A stretch of DNA of 64,000 bases from Chromobotia macracanthus (GCA_036877525.1 JAZGTH010000098.1:434001-498000); one strand, 5' to 3'; positions 26,804-38,774 are shown, numbered from the stretch's first letter. Made by a program: numbers and translations. Notes: generated by a model from the sequence alone, not told the origin.

Positions 26804-26997
26804 GACCGCGGCTACTGTCTCAGAGCTCACTGCAGCTCAGCTCGAACCCAGAGGGCTCCCTCCAGTATTCCTCCAGCTACCATAGTAACCAGACTCTGGC
26901 CCTGAGTGACTGCACAACCGCAGCACAATCTCAGCAGCCTCAGCCTCCACCTCGCTCCAGTGGTCAGCCCGGAGGAGCCGTGCACAGCTATAACCAG
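26804..26997 (+). CDS. ctnnd2: delta-2 catenin, Ser/Gln/Pro-rich exon
   Basis: The exon encodes PRLLSQSSLQLSSNPEGSLQ, then [13 protein letters not shown], then a Gln/Pro-rich tail ending in HSYNQ. The first two blocks match CTNND2 (human [31 protein letters not shown]) almost residue for residue. The tail is divergent, as expected for this disordered part of the family. The acceptor gctttgcacacag follows a long CT-rich stretch, and the donor is CAG|gtgagc. Length is 194 nt, phase 1 in and phase 0 out. This exon and the next are not individually divisible by three, but together they are (759 nt), so they would have to be skipped as a pair to keep frame. No folded domain is expected. Confidence 0.93.
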
Positions 26998-27657
26998 GTG
27001 AGCCTTTCCATCTCTCTTTACCACACAGTTCAGTCTCTGATCCATTACAAATATGTCCTTGTTTTTTTTGTGTGTTTTATATTTTGGCTTAACGGCTCTA
27101 TTCTGTGCTGTTAGTCTCTTGTGAATTTGCATCTTGGATGCCATAGCTTTTGCCCCAGCTTTTGCCTTCTGCTTTTTTTTGGGACTAGCACAAAACAACT
27201 CCATTGGATTGAATTTTCACCTGGTATTGCGTTTCAAGCTGCTGCCTGAAAAATGATCGTACTTGATTAAAGTAAAACAGAGGAGCTGAAGTATTTGTCA
27301 GGTTAGCATGCCGGTAACTACTGGTGCTGCATCAGATGGAGTGGGTGCATTTCAAACTTTGTCATTATCTGGGGAGTTCAGTTGTGTCGGCCGATGAGAC
27401 TGTAATTAATGTAAACCCCACAGGGCTGTTTTTTCCACCAACTTTAATTTGCTTAAACAAGTCTTGCTCACTACCAGCTTGCTGCTATGAGCTAGAAATG
27501 TCCCATAAATGTTCAGAGGATAAACATGGAATGTTTGATAATTAACTGGATCTTGGATGTTTACAGCATATAAATGACAGAAGTGCTGCCAGAATGGATG
27601 GTCTCGATAAAGCTGACATTCGCAATTCCTGCTTTTTGCACACACACAGAGGGAGAC

Positions 27658-27750
27658 ACTCCCTCTCTATCTCTCGCTTGCTCTGCCTCTCTCTCTCTCC
27701 TTCTCTCTCTCACTCACTTGCTCTGCCTCTCTCTCTCTCTCTCTCTCGAG
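27658..27750. repeat. CT-rich imperfect repeat
   Basis: CTTGCTCTGCCTCTCTCTCT occurs twice in this stretch, giving a roughly 45-bp imperfect duplication. Confidence 0.85.
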
Positions 27751-28018
27751 TCCAAGCCGCCTCTTCCATCCTTTGACACTTTTAATGAACACACAGGCCT
27801 CTGTTTTGGGCACAGAGGACTGTTTTAAATAGAAGATGTCCTGCGTTCTCAGCTCTGTCAAGTCAAGGGGGTTTTTCTGCAAATGTTCTTCTGCAGCTCT
27901 CTGATTTTTAATTGATGCAGGTTTTCAGTACGTAAAGAAAAGAGAATAACTTTGTATTGAAAGCAAAGAATAACTTCTCCCTGCTAAAAGCAAATAATAC
28001 ATTGTGTTTCCAAACTCT

Positions 28019-28042
28019 TCCTCTCTCTCTCTCTCTCTCTCT
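28019..28042. repeat. (CT)n microsatellite
   Basis: About 11 CT units. Confidence 0.95.
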
Positions 28043-28820
28043 GGCTGTTTATGTGTGGTGCGAGAGCTTTAGAATGTGGGGCTGCTGCTGTGGAGGGTAA
28101 TCTGAAGAGGGCTCGTCTGCTTCAGGATAGGTTTATATAACACAACATATCGGTTAGGTACTTTCATGTAGATATTTATAACACCATAAAACCTCTTGTT
28201 CCCTAAATAATTCAACCACATCAGGAAGCTGCAACTATCTCCTTGAATAGGTGTTTTCTTCTCTCTGTACTGAAATGCAGTTTTAACCTCAGAGAGACGG
28301 ATGGATGGATGGAGCATTTGGCAGAGAACTGATGGTTTAATTTCATCACACCTCAGTATAACATGATATCAAGTTATTAAACACCTTTTTGAAATCTCCA
28401 CAAGCATTTTTTTGGCATAGTCAGTCTGTTAGTCTAAATCATTACAGTCTTATTGGAAAAAACAGTACAATCTTGAAAATAAAGATAAGAGTTGTAACTC
28501 ATAAATGTTCTCTTATGATACAGTCATTTGTGTCAATGTTTTGTTCTCTAGTTCAAAACTGGGTTGTATGTCTGTTCTGATAGGGTCAAAGATGAAAAGA
28601 CAGTGAAAAGACAATTATAACCTATAATACAATATAAATAAATAACCATATAACTGCCCATGGTTAGGAAAGCAAAATAAATATTGAATTGTTGGCTGTT
28701 AGTTAATTATTGGCTGCAGAGAGCAGGAAACCATTGAAATTTAGGAGACATTTGGAAACCGTAATTGACTGTTATCCTGTTCAGCCTGTGTCACGTGATT
28801 AATTTGGATATTGTTGGTCT

Positions 28821-28866
28821 TATGTAGTTCATAATGTAGTTCATAATGTAGTTCATAATGTAGTTA
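28821..28866. repeat. 12-bp tandem repeat, nearly four units
   Basis: The unit TAATGTAGTTCA is repeated, with variation in the first and last units. Confidence 0.9.
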
Positions 28867-29790
28867 CATAGTTTTTTAAAATAAAATTTTTAGGTTAATA
28901 AAAGATGCATTTCGGGGTTTGATTTTAGTTTTTTTTGTTTGCTTTTGTACAATAAACAATATGGCTGCTGTTTTTATTGTTAATTGATGTGCAATGTAAA
29001 ATCGGTGCCTTGAGGCTTCTTTCAAGTGAAGTTGACAGTTGAAAAGAAAAGCTGAAAACCACTGCTGTAAAGAAACAAGGAGAACATCACTTATCTCCTC
29101 TGCTAACAGATGTGTTGCAGATGTGTAACACCAGCGTGCTGATTTAAAAGATGCTACAATCAAAAACAAGGCCACTGTGATTATGTCAAGCCATACATAT
29201 TCAGCATCTTTTGCTGTTAAAGAAACATTCTTAACCTTTTAACAACAATCGATCTCTAAAATTATAGGAAATCGATTGCTTGATAAAAATGTCCTACATG
29301 CACAGTTAAAGTCACCATAGGAACCATATAGTGAATGTAAGTAAATTGGGCTGTTTCAAGACATTAATTTCAATGAAAAAAATAGTTCCATTGTTCCATT
29401 TATCTGAATTGACCCTGTAGTCAACTCTGGAGCTCTATAATGAAAACTTGTTCTTTGGCTTCTTTGCTTTAATTGAGGTGATAAAATAGACCACTGAAGA
29501 AGCATTGTTTTGAAAAGTGCGCAGTGTGTCAAACAAAGCAGAGTTTACCCTTTAATATCAGCCTTTTCTCTGCTCAGTCATTCTCTCTATCGTTCTTTGG
29601 CTTATATTTATTCATTTTTTTCAGACCATTGCATTGATATAAGGTAATAATATTCAAATGAAGAAAAAGCAGAAGCTTTTTATCCCCACTGGAAATTGCA
29701 CTGACTGCCAGTTTAAAAATAACCTCATTTATTCTGAATAAGAATAATCAGGTTTCATGCTCTCTGTAAATGAGTAAGAGTGGAACCATT

Positions 29791-29820
29791 GTAATCACCC
29801 GGAATCGTCATGGTGATTAC
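29791..29820. promoter_or_regulatory. 9-bp perfect inverted repeat GTAATCACC / GGTGATTAC
   Basis: The arms at 29791-29799 and 29812-29820 are separated by 12 bp. Each arm contains a GATTA homeodomain core. It lies in a transposon-free, conserved-looking block. Confidence 0.3.
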
Positions 29821-30174
29821 GAGCAATCCAAAGGAAGAAATGTTTATTCGTGGGCTTTGCTAAACTGCTGGCACTGTGCTGGTATTAATTTGCCTGGGTG
29901 TATCTGTGCACGCCTGCCCTTCTAAATTACGGGCGTTGTAACATCCATTGACATAAAGGCCGTGATCCTGTGAGGCTTTGCAACATATGGTTGTAAATGC
30001 ATGTGCAGTAACTCCAGTTTACAGGCTTTTTATAATGCGTTCAGGAGGTTTCCTTACATCTGTTTTCTTCATAGGAATGATTCCTATTTTTTAACGGCTC
30101 TGAAAAGGAGAATTTATGTCCTTGCCTCATTTTTCCTGAAAAACTATCTGAATATAAAGTAATCTAGTTTACCT

Positions 30175-30410
30175 AATAGAATTTTTGTAACATTATATCA
30201 TATATATCAAAACGTTATTCTTAAGTTGTTAGTGGAATTACTGTAAAGTTACAGAATAAAAAAATGTCACATTCTTGTCACAAACTATGCAATAAAATTA
30301 ATACAACGCCTAAAAACTGGACACTTTGAAAGTTCCTAGAACACTTTTGTTACTTGTTTTGTCCCTAGCATTTTTGGAAAGGTTTTAACAACCTAAAATT
30401 GTTAGCTGGG
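30175..30410 (+). mobile_element. MITE family A copy, 5' truncated, next to an exon
   Basis: Lacks the left end. It carries the core ATATATCAAAACGTTATTC and the intact right end AAATTGTTAGCTGGG. Its terminus is only 42 bp upstream of the 565-nt ctnnd2 exon. Confidence 0.82.
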
Positions 30411-30452
30411 TATGTTTTGTTTTAATATAATATCATTGTGTTCTCCTCACAG

Positions 30453-31017
30453 GTGACGTCTAACCGTGCTGCTCAGCTTGCAGCAGGTGACTCAGTGCAG
30501 ACCCACAGTCATGGCGGTGCCCTGCTGTCTGATTCCCACCAGCCGTCTGCAGCATCCGGGCCAGGCCTGTACTATTCTAGCTGTACCCTGCCTGCCCAGC
30601 GTGTCAGCTCACCCATGAACTCAATGCAGCCCACGGCGGCCAGCGGCTCCCCGACTAAACTGCAGCGTCTGGGTTCGGCCTCTGACACGCCCGGCTACGC
30701 CACCACCCAGCGCCTGCCCTCCTCGGCCTCCCCCAAGCCCTCACCCGGGAGACTTGCAAAGTCCTACAGCAGCAGCTCACCTATCAACGCAGTGGGCATA
30801 GGAGGATCGCCCGGTACACACACTTTAGGTTCCCCTCTGCGGCTTGCGTCTCCATCCAATAACGCGTCGCCTGTCTATCAGCAGCTGCAGACCGCAGGAG
30901 TGTCTACTTACGCCACTCTCTCACCCACCAAAAGGCTTGTGCACTCGTCGGAGCAGTACAAGATTTCCCACGATCTCTACGCAACTGCCACTTTACAGAG
31001 ACCGGGCAACCTTGCTG
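30453..31017 (+). CDS. ctnnd2: delta-2 catenin, large Ser/Pro-rich exon
   Basis: At 565 nt this is the largest exon in the window. It opens with VTSNRAAQLAAGD and contains the family blocks LYYSSCTLPAQ, GSPTKLQRLGSASD, PGRLAKSYSSSSPIN, TYATLSPTKRLVHSSEQY and DLYATATLQRPG, in the same order as in vertebrate CTNND2. It is GC-rich and stop-free, unlike the flanking introns. The acceptor is ttctcctcacag and the donor is CTG|gtgagt; phase 0 in, phase 1 out. The frame runs on into the intron to a stop near 31184, so intron retention would add about 55 unrelated residues. Repeated SP and S/T-rich motifs make it a plausible target of proline-directed kinases (inference). The end of a transposon relic lies 42 bp upstream of the exon. 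Confidence 0.96.
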
Positions 31018-31395
31018 GTGAGTTACAAGATTACTCCTTCAGCTGGGCAACTGGATTTATGGGTCACAGCAATAACAAACAATGTGTCAGTGATTCTTTG
31101 AGGACTTGTGTGGAATTTTTTAAGAGAGCCAAGAATACAGCACAATACAATTACCTGCACTTATCAATGAATTTCAACAAATAGTTTTGAGTGTTTACAA
31201 CAACAAGTTTAAGGGTAAAGTATACAAAAGCACCAAGTCTACAGACATGCTGTTAAACACAGTGGGAGATGCATATACAAAAACTACTTGCTTGGCAACA
31301 ATACTGGTTTTTGTGGCAGATTGTCTGAAACGCTGATAAGCATTAAAATCAAGTGGTGTTCACACTGACGATTGGAAGTGACAATACGACGAGTA

Positions 31396-31683
31396 TCCAG
31401 TTAACAGGGAACATTCTCAGAACATTAGCTTCCTTGAAAGTTGTCAAAAAGTTAGTAATGTTAGTAGAACAGTTTTTAATGTAATAAATATCATATACAA
31501 AAAAACATTGTTCTCAAGTTGTTAGTGAAATGTTTACAATATTACAAATTAAAAATATAAAATGTTCCAGTAGTTCCATGCAATAACGTTAATACAACAT
31601 CTAAAAAACTGGACGTTTTGGACATTCTTAGAACTTAACATTTTAGAAAAATTAATGGAAACATTAGTGAATTGTTAGCTGGG
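31396..31683 (+). mobile_element. MITE family A copy, full ends, TSD TA
   Basis: Left end TCCAGTTAACAGGGAACATT (first C mutated), right end TTGTTAGCTGGG, TA on both sides (31394-31395 and 31684-31685). Confidence 0.85.
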
Positions 31684-33579
31684 TAGTCATTTATTTTAAT
31701 GAGAGTTGGCAAGTGGAGCCTACGTTCAGCACAGCCTGAAAGCATGCGAATGCACATTTAGGTGACTGCTTTTCACTCTGAACATGTTTGAGAGACTTTA
31801 TAATCCTTGCTTGTGTTGAAATATGCTTTTTTAAATAAATATGTATTTACTGATTTACTCATGTCTACCACTCAAGCAAGGTCAACATCAGAGTTCAAAA
31901 ATCAATGAGTTTTGAATGGGTAAAAACCCACGGGAAATGAGTCAATAAACATGACTCTATAGCAGACAGAAACATATGACACACATATTAGTTTTCACAA
32001 AGTGTCAAGGTCAAGGCATGTGTTTCTTATGCTTTCCATACTCCTACCTCCCTGATCCCCACATTCAAACCCTGAAGTCTAGATTCTGAGGCTCTTCCTT
32101 TGAAGAAATGCAGTACTTTGATATAAAGACTTGTTTTCTATCCGCAGTGAGACATCAAAGAGCTGCAATATGTTGTATAACAATTAAATGAATCAGTCAT
32201 TTACTATGTGCCAACGATTGTAATTAGTGTTGCTATTTTTACCGCTTAACGTATTAACTTAACGTTTTTCTGAATTGTTCTGTATTTAGAAAATTCTCTG
32301 AATACTTTTAAAGAAAAATGCTTGTAAACCTTTCAGTGTTTTTGGTTAAATAGCATCTTTATTTGCTTTAACCTGTTAACATTTTGTTTTTTTATTATTT
32401 GCACAATACAAGGCCTGTGACGCACATCTTACGCATCTATGGGTCAGAGACCTTTTATGCGGTAAGGCATAAAAATCACATGGGTATTTAAAGTAGGGAC
32501 CTCTTATCACCCGCTTAATAGCCAATCTGGGCCTGTGTAGGGTGTTGTTTGATTACAGCCTGCCACATTGAAAGTCCTGCATCAAACCCTATAAATGGAA
32601 CTGGGTCGCAAAGAGAAACAGGAAGCCGATGCCAAACTGTCGTTGAGTGCATGATGAGTCATCACTGGCACCCCACTTGTCTCTTTGATTAAAGTCATTC
32701 AGCAGCCGCACACCTTGCCGGTATCTGTACGGTGGGAATCCACGCCCGTTCCGAGCACGCTGAACCTCCACAGGTCGAAAAACACGCCCATTCCGAGCCA
32801 CCAGTGCGCTAACCGAAGACGGATTAGATTTGAAGGCAATTTTCGTAGCGTAGACAAGAGAGCAGACAGTTTTCGCAAGGCTTCCCTGATTTCTCCAGGG
32901 TGTTGGATGCGTTCGGTGAGCCTGTCTTTCATGATGTAGCATTTGGAGGGATTCTTGGCGAGGGCTGATGATGTGTGTCATTAAACCCGGAGGCCACGCG
33001 AGAAAAGAGTGAGAGAGAGCTGAGGAAGGAAAAGGCTCTTACTGAGAGCGGAGGGAGTTATGAAGACTGTGATTGAGTTTCATAGCACACGTGGTATTTT
33101 TGCAAAGGGAGACAAGCAGAAAAACAAGATGGAGAGTGTAACATAGTTATGAAAGCAGCACAGAAACACAATGTTTTGAGGAAACACATTATTGTCCCGT
33201 CTGACTTGAGATGGTGCGCCCAGAATGACTCCTGACAGAGAGTCTTACGTCATAAGAACATCAGTACAAACATGCTATGTAAATTTAGACCTGTTTAGAG
33301 TGCTGAGGGAGAATCAAATTGCAGAGCTCGAAAGAGTATCTGTTTTCATAGAACACTTAGACAATATACTCTGTAGTTTACTGTTGTTCATTGTAATGTG
33401 CTGAGTTTTATTTACAGCATGTCAGATTTCAAAAGACATTAAGTTTACGGTAGTAATTTTGTAGGAATTATATAAGACCATAACTTGCAGCAGAAAGCCA
33501 CTCACAACTGTGTACTACAGAAATTTTACCCAATTTCTTTTCTCAGATGTCGATGTATTTTCTTTTGAAACAGGAAGTT

Positions 33580-33625
33580 TAAGGCCTTCTTACGACATTC
33601 TTACAACCTAAAATTGTTAGCTGGG
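33580..33625 (+). mobile_element. MITE family A right-end fragment
   Basis: Only the last part (TTACAACCTAAAATTGTTAG, then CTGGG) is recognisable. Confidence 0.6.
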
Positions 33626-33963
33626 GAACAGCAGAGAGCTTTACTACATGCTATGCTAAATCTTACACTACATGGCATCTGTCAGATTCTGTTACCTTAA
33701 TGACAGCCAGCAGATCACACAGTACACTGCATGTTTAGCTGCCTTAAGTGCTATTAACACTTGCTTTTTATTAGTGGAGAGGTACTTCAGAATGTTTGTC
33801 TGAGTTGTACCCAGATGTGCAAACCTATTTATTCAGCCAGCTTTATCAAAGGCATGTGGATTTCTCTTGTAGATGTAATGTTTCATCATTAGAAGGAGGT
33901 TGGTATAAGGAAGGATTGAACGGATGTTACTCGTGCCTGCACGCAAACTAGCACCTCCAGGGA

Positions 33964-34272
33964 CCCAACTAACAGGGAACGCTCTCAGATAATGTTCTCT
34001 AAAGTTTTCTCGATGTTATCAAAAAACGATGTCTCAGTGTTATTTTAGTGCTATATATTACATATCAAGAGCATTAAGCTGCAAGTGGTTTGTTTTAAAA
34101 AGTTACAGAATAAGAATGTTTGTTTAACATTATTGTAACCAAGCAATAAAGTTAATTCAAAATTTATAAAGGGCATTTTTTAATGTTCCTAGAACATTTA
34201 AAATAACATTTTCAACATTGTTGTTACTTAATGGAAATGTTGGAGAAACATTCTTACCTTTTGTTAGCTGGG
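33964..34272 (+). mobile_element. MITE family A copy, full ends
   Basis: CCCAACTAACAGGGAACGCT at the left and TTTTGTTAGCTGGG at the right. Flanks are GA and AA, so the dinucleotide duplication is imperfect. Confidence 0.85.
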
Positions 34273-35290
34273 AATTTAAATTTTTTTAGTTTGTCTAGGT
34301 GACTGTGCAGGACCACTGACCTGTCAGTCCAAAGTGTCCACCTGGACAAGGAGTTTAGCCACTGAATTGGCTGTGAAAATCTGTGGGTTTCCTGCTGAGA
34401 AACTGCTTACACTTCTTTGGGGCTTTCACTGAAGATCAGTTCAGACAGAATGTTGTTTATCTGTCTGTCTCTATCTCTCTTTCACTCTGTCTCTCCCTCT
34501 TCACTATTTCTTCAATGTCTCACCTTGTCCTCCTGTCTGTCTCCCCACCTGATCTTGTCTCTCGGGGCAAATACGCTAAACAGGTTTGCATCTCATTCGT
34601 TAAGCACCCATACTACAGTTTAACCAGGCAATAACTGTGCTGAAATAGTACTGCTGTGACTATTTAAATTGGTTCATTGTTTTTATTGCAAACGTATTTC
34701 TTTACCATAAACTCTTTGCCTAAGAGTTTCCTTAACTCTTTGCTTAACATAAACATCTTTGCTCGCATAATGACATGAACTTCTCAATTGTGCAAACTGA
34801 CACAGATCTGTTCGTATTCAATTATCGTGTGTGGAGAAGATCACCCAACAGTAGTATTGATGTTATCTAAAAACCTTCATGTTTTATTGACTGAATCTCA
34901 TGCTATAGATCTTGCCTGTCTGCAATGAAGAAAATATGAATTTCTCAGTTGTAAAAGCAGACACAGAGCTCCCTGTATTCAATTATTGTTCATGCATCCC
35001 AATGGATCTTCTATGAGCACTCAAGGAATCAGATTAGGAATCGGGGGTTTGCCTGCCTAATGGTGATAAGGTGATTACACGCCGTACCCTCTCTATCTAC
35101 AGCGTCTTATTTTCTGAACATTTGCACAGTTATGTCATCCTGGGAAGCAGCGGTGCACCAGAGCAGATCAGCTAATGCTGTGGTTGAAGGATTAACATGC
35201 ATATACATGTTGTCCTCGGCTTGAGGAAGCATCTTGTTCTACTGCATTGCTGGTTTGTCATTCAATGAAAACCTTCATCTTGGCTGCCAA

Positions 35291-35611
35291 CCCAGCTAAC
35301 AGGGAATGTTCTCAGAATGTTGGCTAACATTCTCTAAACGTTCTCTCCAAGCTCTCTAAAAGTTATCAAAAGTACTTTTTCACGTTATACATCATATCTC
35401 AAAAACCTTTTTCTTAAATAGTGGAAAGCTTTAAGGTTACAGAATTGAGAAAAATTGTGAAGGACATTCATATAACCAGGCAATAACGTTAATACAATGC
35501 TTATATACAGGACATTTTAAATATTTCTAGAATCTCAAAATAACATTTTTTAAGTGTCACTTAATGGAAACATTAGGGAAACATTTTTACAACCTAAAAT
35601 TGTTAGCTGGG
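35291..35611 (+). mobile_element. MITE family A copy, full ends, TSD AA
   Basis: CCCAGCTAACAGGGAATGTT at the left and AAATTGTTAGCTGGG at the right, with AA at both flanks (35289-35290 and 35612-35613). Confidence 0.9.
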
Positions 35612-35859
35612 AAGATCCTGAGAGACGTCCAATCCTGAATCACAGTGACTCTAAAGATCTGGATGTGTGGGCGTGCGACGTCCCTGTAGGCTGCTGCAGA
35701 GCTGAGATGTAGCGTGTGGATCAATGAGTGTGTCACTGAATCTCAAGCAGAAATGCTCTTCCTTCATAAAGTTTATAAACCTCCTATGTCTCCTTGTTGC
35801 TCTCTGGAGAGCCTAGCATGCAGTCTTCATCTGTAATGGAAGAAAGTATTGACTATACA

Positions 35860-36184
35860 TCCAACAGGAAACGTTCTCAGATTGTTAGCTAACATTCTCT
35901 AGTAGTTCTCTCCAAGTTCTTTCAAAGTTATCAAAAAAGGTCTTGCTTTCATGTTAGCAGAACTTTTTCATGTATCATATATCAAAAAAGTCTTAAGTTA
36001 ATAGTATAACATTTAAAATGAAAGAGAATTAAAGGGAATTAAAGGGTAAATAACATTCTTGAAACATTATTACAATGTCTAAAAACTGGATGTTCCTAGA
36101 ACATTAAAAATAACATTTTCAACATTTTGTTACCTAATGAAAATGTCAGGAAAACATTCTTACAACCTCAAATTGTTAGTTGGA
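35860..36184 (+). mobile_element. MITE family A copy, decayed ends
   Basis: The left end is shortened (TCCAACAGGAAACGTTCTCA) and the right end reads TTGTTAGTTGGA. The core is intact and contains a small AATTAAAGGG duplication. It ends about 200 bp upstream of the exon at 36390. Confidence 0.75.
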
Positions 36185-36389
36185 TAATTTGTTCTCAGGT
36201 GCTTTAACAAGTTTTGATTGACAGCTGTTGACAGCATATGTACAGTTTGGGATCCGTGTAATGATCCCAGATCAAGTTATCACTCTGCTTTGTTGCTGTC
36301 CTTCATTCATATGGGACGTTGTTTGCCGAACTGCTACACTTAAGTAATTAAAAACCCAACAGATACGGTGTGTTGTGTGCCTCTCACAG

Positions 36390-36581
36390 GATCTCGAGGT
36401 TCCTACAGCGGCCAGCATGCCCACCTGGCCCCTGAACTGAGGCCCCTGCAGTCCCCCGAGCACCACATTGACCCTATATATGAGGACAGAGTATATCAGA
36501 AAGTCCCAATGAGAAGTCTGAGCCAGAGTCAGGGAGATCCACTCCCCCCAGGCCATACTGGAACTTACCGGAATAACACAG
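36390..36581 (+). CDS. ctnnd2: delta-2 catenin, exon with the DPIYEDRVYQK motif
   Basis: The exon encodes (G)SRGSYSGQHAHLAPELR, then PLQSPEHHIDPIYEDRVYQK, then VPMRSLSQSQGDPLPPGHTG. It is nearly identical to the segment just before the linker to the armadillo repeats in CTNND2. The tyrosines in PIYEDRVYQ are conserved in the family and fit known tyrosine phosphorylation of delta-catenin; no specific kinase can be read from the sequence. The acceptor is gcctctcacag and the donor is CAG|gtaaag. The exon is 192 nt with phase 1 at both ends, so it is a symmetric cassette. A 12.5 kb intron follows. Confidence 0.96.
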
Positions 36582-37098
36582 GTAAAGTTTATTGTACACA
36601 CTTAGTGTTTCTGCATGTGTGTGTAAAAGTGTGTTAATCCCTAAGTAACCAACCTCCAGGATTTATGCCGGAGTGTCAAATCCCTAGAGAGCGTTTATCC
36701 CAATCGGACACGCTTCTTGCTCACAGAGTGGTGACCTCATTAGAGTTAATCTTAGAGTTGGAGCAGATCAAACATTCTGTGTTTGTATCTGTGTGTGTGT
36801 GTTTTGACTAGAAGGGTTTCATGTGTCTTAACATATCACATTAAAACACTTCAACAGTTGTTTCTATTTATTGCATTGTTCTTATCTTGATGTTAGGTCA
36901 GGTGTAGCATGTTAATCTCATTAGTCTCATTTTTTGTTGGTGCTGTTTTAGTGCTTAATATCTTTGAGAATTTGTACTGTAGATCTAGTTCAGAAGGGAG
37001 AGACTGTAAAAAATACTGTATGTACTGTAGATTACTACAGTTACTACACTAGATTTACTACACTTACTACACTAGATTACTCGGTTCACACACACGCA

Positions 37099-37099
<1 letters not shown>

Positions 37100-37138
<39 letters not shown>
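37100..37138. repeat. (AT)n(GA)n compound microsatellite
   Basis: ATATAT tract to 37114 followed by about 12 GA units. Confidence 0.95.
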
Positions 37139-37617
37139 ATGTTAATTGTGATATTCATTTTGTGATGTTTTCAATTGTGATGTATCACAAAGTATATTAA
37201 ATATTGATGTAGCTGGCCAGTGTGAAAGCAGTTACACATTGGCCGTGCATCAATTTTCAATAATTCAATAGTCCACAGACAAATTATTTTGTTCATGCCA
37301 AATTTATTGTAGGTACGTTTGTTTGTGTCAAGATATTGTGCAAGTAATTTTGCAATACTCTTTCTGTTGCTTATTTTGGAACTCACTCTAAGCAGTTACT
37401 GGAGTAACAAGGTTGTGTGTGCATGTGTGACAAAGAGAGAGTGAGAGGTTGAGTGTGATTACCTGCATCTTGCTTGGCAATATTGGCCTTTAACATCGCT
37501 AAAAATATTAAAATTATTGTTAAAATTATTTTCTACAATTATTTATTGTTAACTACATGTCTCTGTAGTGGGGTGATATTTTTTATGTCACAGCAAAATG
37601 AGTTATTTCATTGATTA

Positions 37618-37830
37618 AAGGTAGGGTAGGCAATTTCAGAGAGGCTAGCAAAAGCAATCTAGCTCTGAAGCTTCCCTTCAGAGCGCTCTCCAAAACCACG
37701 CCTCCTCCAACACACATAAATACATGCATAGTTTAACAGGCAAGCAGGACACCCTATCATTGCATTTGGACCAAATGCAATGATTGGGCAAACAATTTAT
37801 GGTCCTGTGCCTTCCACAAAAAATAAATAT
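37618..37830 (+). repeat. interspersed repeat C, second copy
   Basis: Begins AAGGTAGGGTAGGCAATTTC and continues through AGAGAGGCTAGCAAAAGC and CACGCCTCCTCCAACACACA to TTTATGGTCCTGTGCCTTCC. It matches the reverse complement of 13830-14022. Confidence 0.65.
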
Positions 37831-38198
37831 TGATTTAAATATATTTAGACCACTTTACTCAGTGATTGCTATCAGGATGTCAAAGACTTTCAGCCAGCTT
37901 AACAAAAAAATGTTTCTGTAAAAAACACCTACCTGCCTTTTTATGTTACGGGGTTTGTGTAACTCTGAGTGTGGAGAACACCCCCAATGCAAAAATGTTC
38001 CTGTGACCGCTCTCACCTGGCTCAGCTGTGCAGATAAAATCTATACGGTCTGTTTTAATTGAGGGTCTATGATGGTAATTTCTTACACTTGCTGCGGTTT
38101 TTCAGTGACCTTTAAGAAGTGAAGCTTATGAAGTACCTCAGGGATTTTATTCCTTTTCAAAACTGATAGTACAGCGGCATCAGCACTGTTAAAAATGA

Positions 38199-38222
38199 CT
38201 CTCTCTCTATCTCTCTCTCTCT
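38199..38222. repeat. (CT)n microsatellite
   Basis: Short CT tract with one A interruption. Confidence 0.9.
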
Positions 38223-38774
38223 TTTTTGGCTTTCTCCACTGTGAGCACTCACATATCACAGTCCTTTTATTTGCTCACCCTCAAAATGTTACTGTGTTTT
38301 TAAGGGATAATGGAGCGCATTGGCTTGTTTATATAAGCAAAGCCCAACAAGGGCGTGTTGTCCGATATTTGTCTTTACTACACAATTAAACTAGTGGATG
38401 AAGCAATTAAATCGGTGTCATTGCAGTTGTTTTCTGGCTAAAGCTAAAGGTCATGAAGATGTGTCACGTGAATAAGGTCTCTAGTGCCTGTCTGGCTGCT
38501 TCATTATATAAACTAAAGCTGTTTACACCCTTAACAAACTGAATTAGAACTGGCACTATATAATGAGTTATTTAACACTGCCTGAGAACTACAAGGGGTA
38601 GTTCACTACAAAGGGTATTTCATACAAAAATGACAATTCTATTGTCATTTCTTAACTGCATTTTAGTCACAACTATGGTATTATTACGACATCATCAAGA
38701 ATTTAATATGTTAATAGAAAACCCAACGTTTATGAATACAGGCACCCATATGGTGCCTTTCTCACTTTTCTCTG

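Larger units (their letters stand above)
26998..30452 (+). other. ctnnd2 intron, 3.5 kb
   Basis: GT/AG intron in phase 0. It has CT-rich simple repeats (27658-27750 and 28019-28042), a 12-bp tandem repeat (28821-28866), a conserved-looking block near 29640-30060 containing an inverted repeat, and a MITE relic that ends 42 bp before the acceptor. Confidence 0.85.
31018..36389 (+). other. ctnnd2 intron, 5.4 kb
   Basis: GT/AG intron in phase 1 containing five MITE copies, all in the same orientation (31396, 33580, 33964, 35291 and 35860). A relatively CpG-rich stretch at about 32640-32990 is open on the minus strand but resembles no protein I know. The remainder shows nothing recognisable. Confidence 0.85.
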
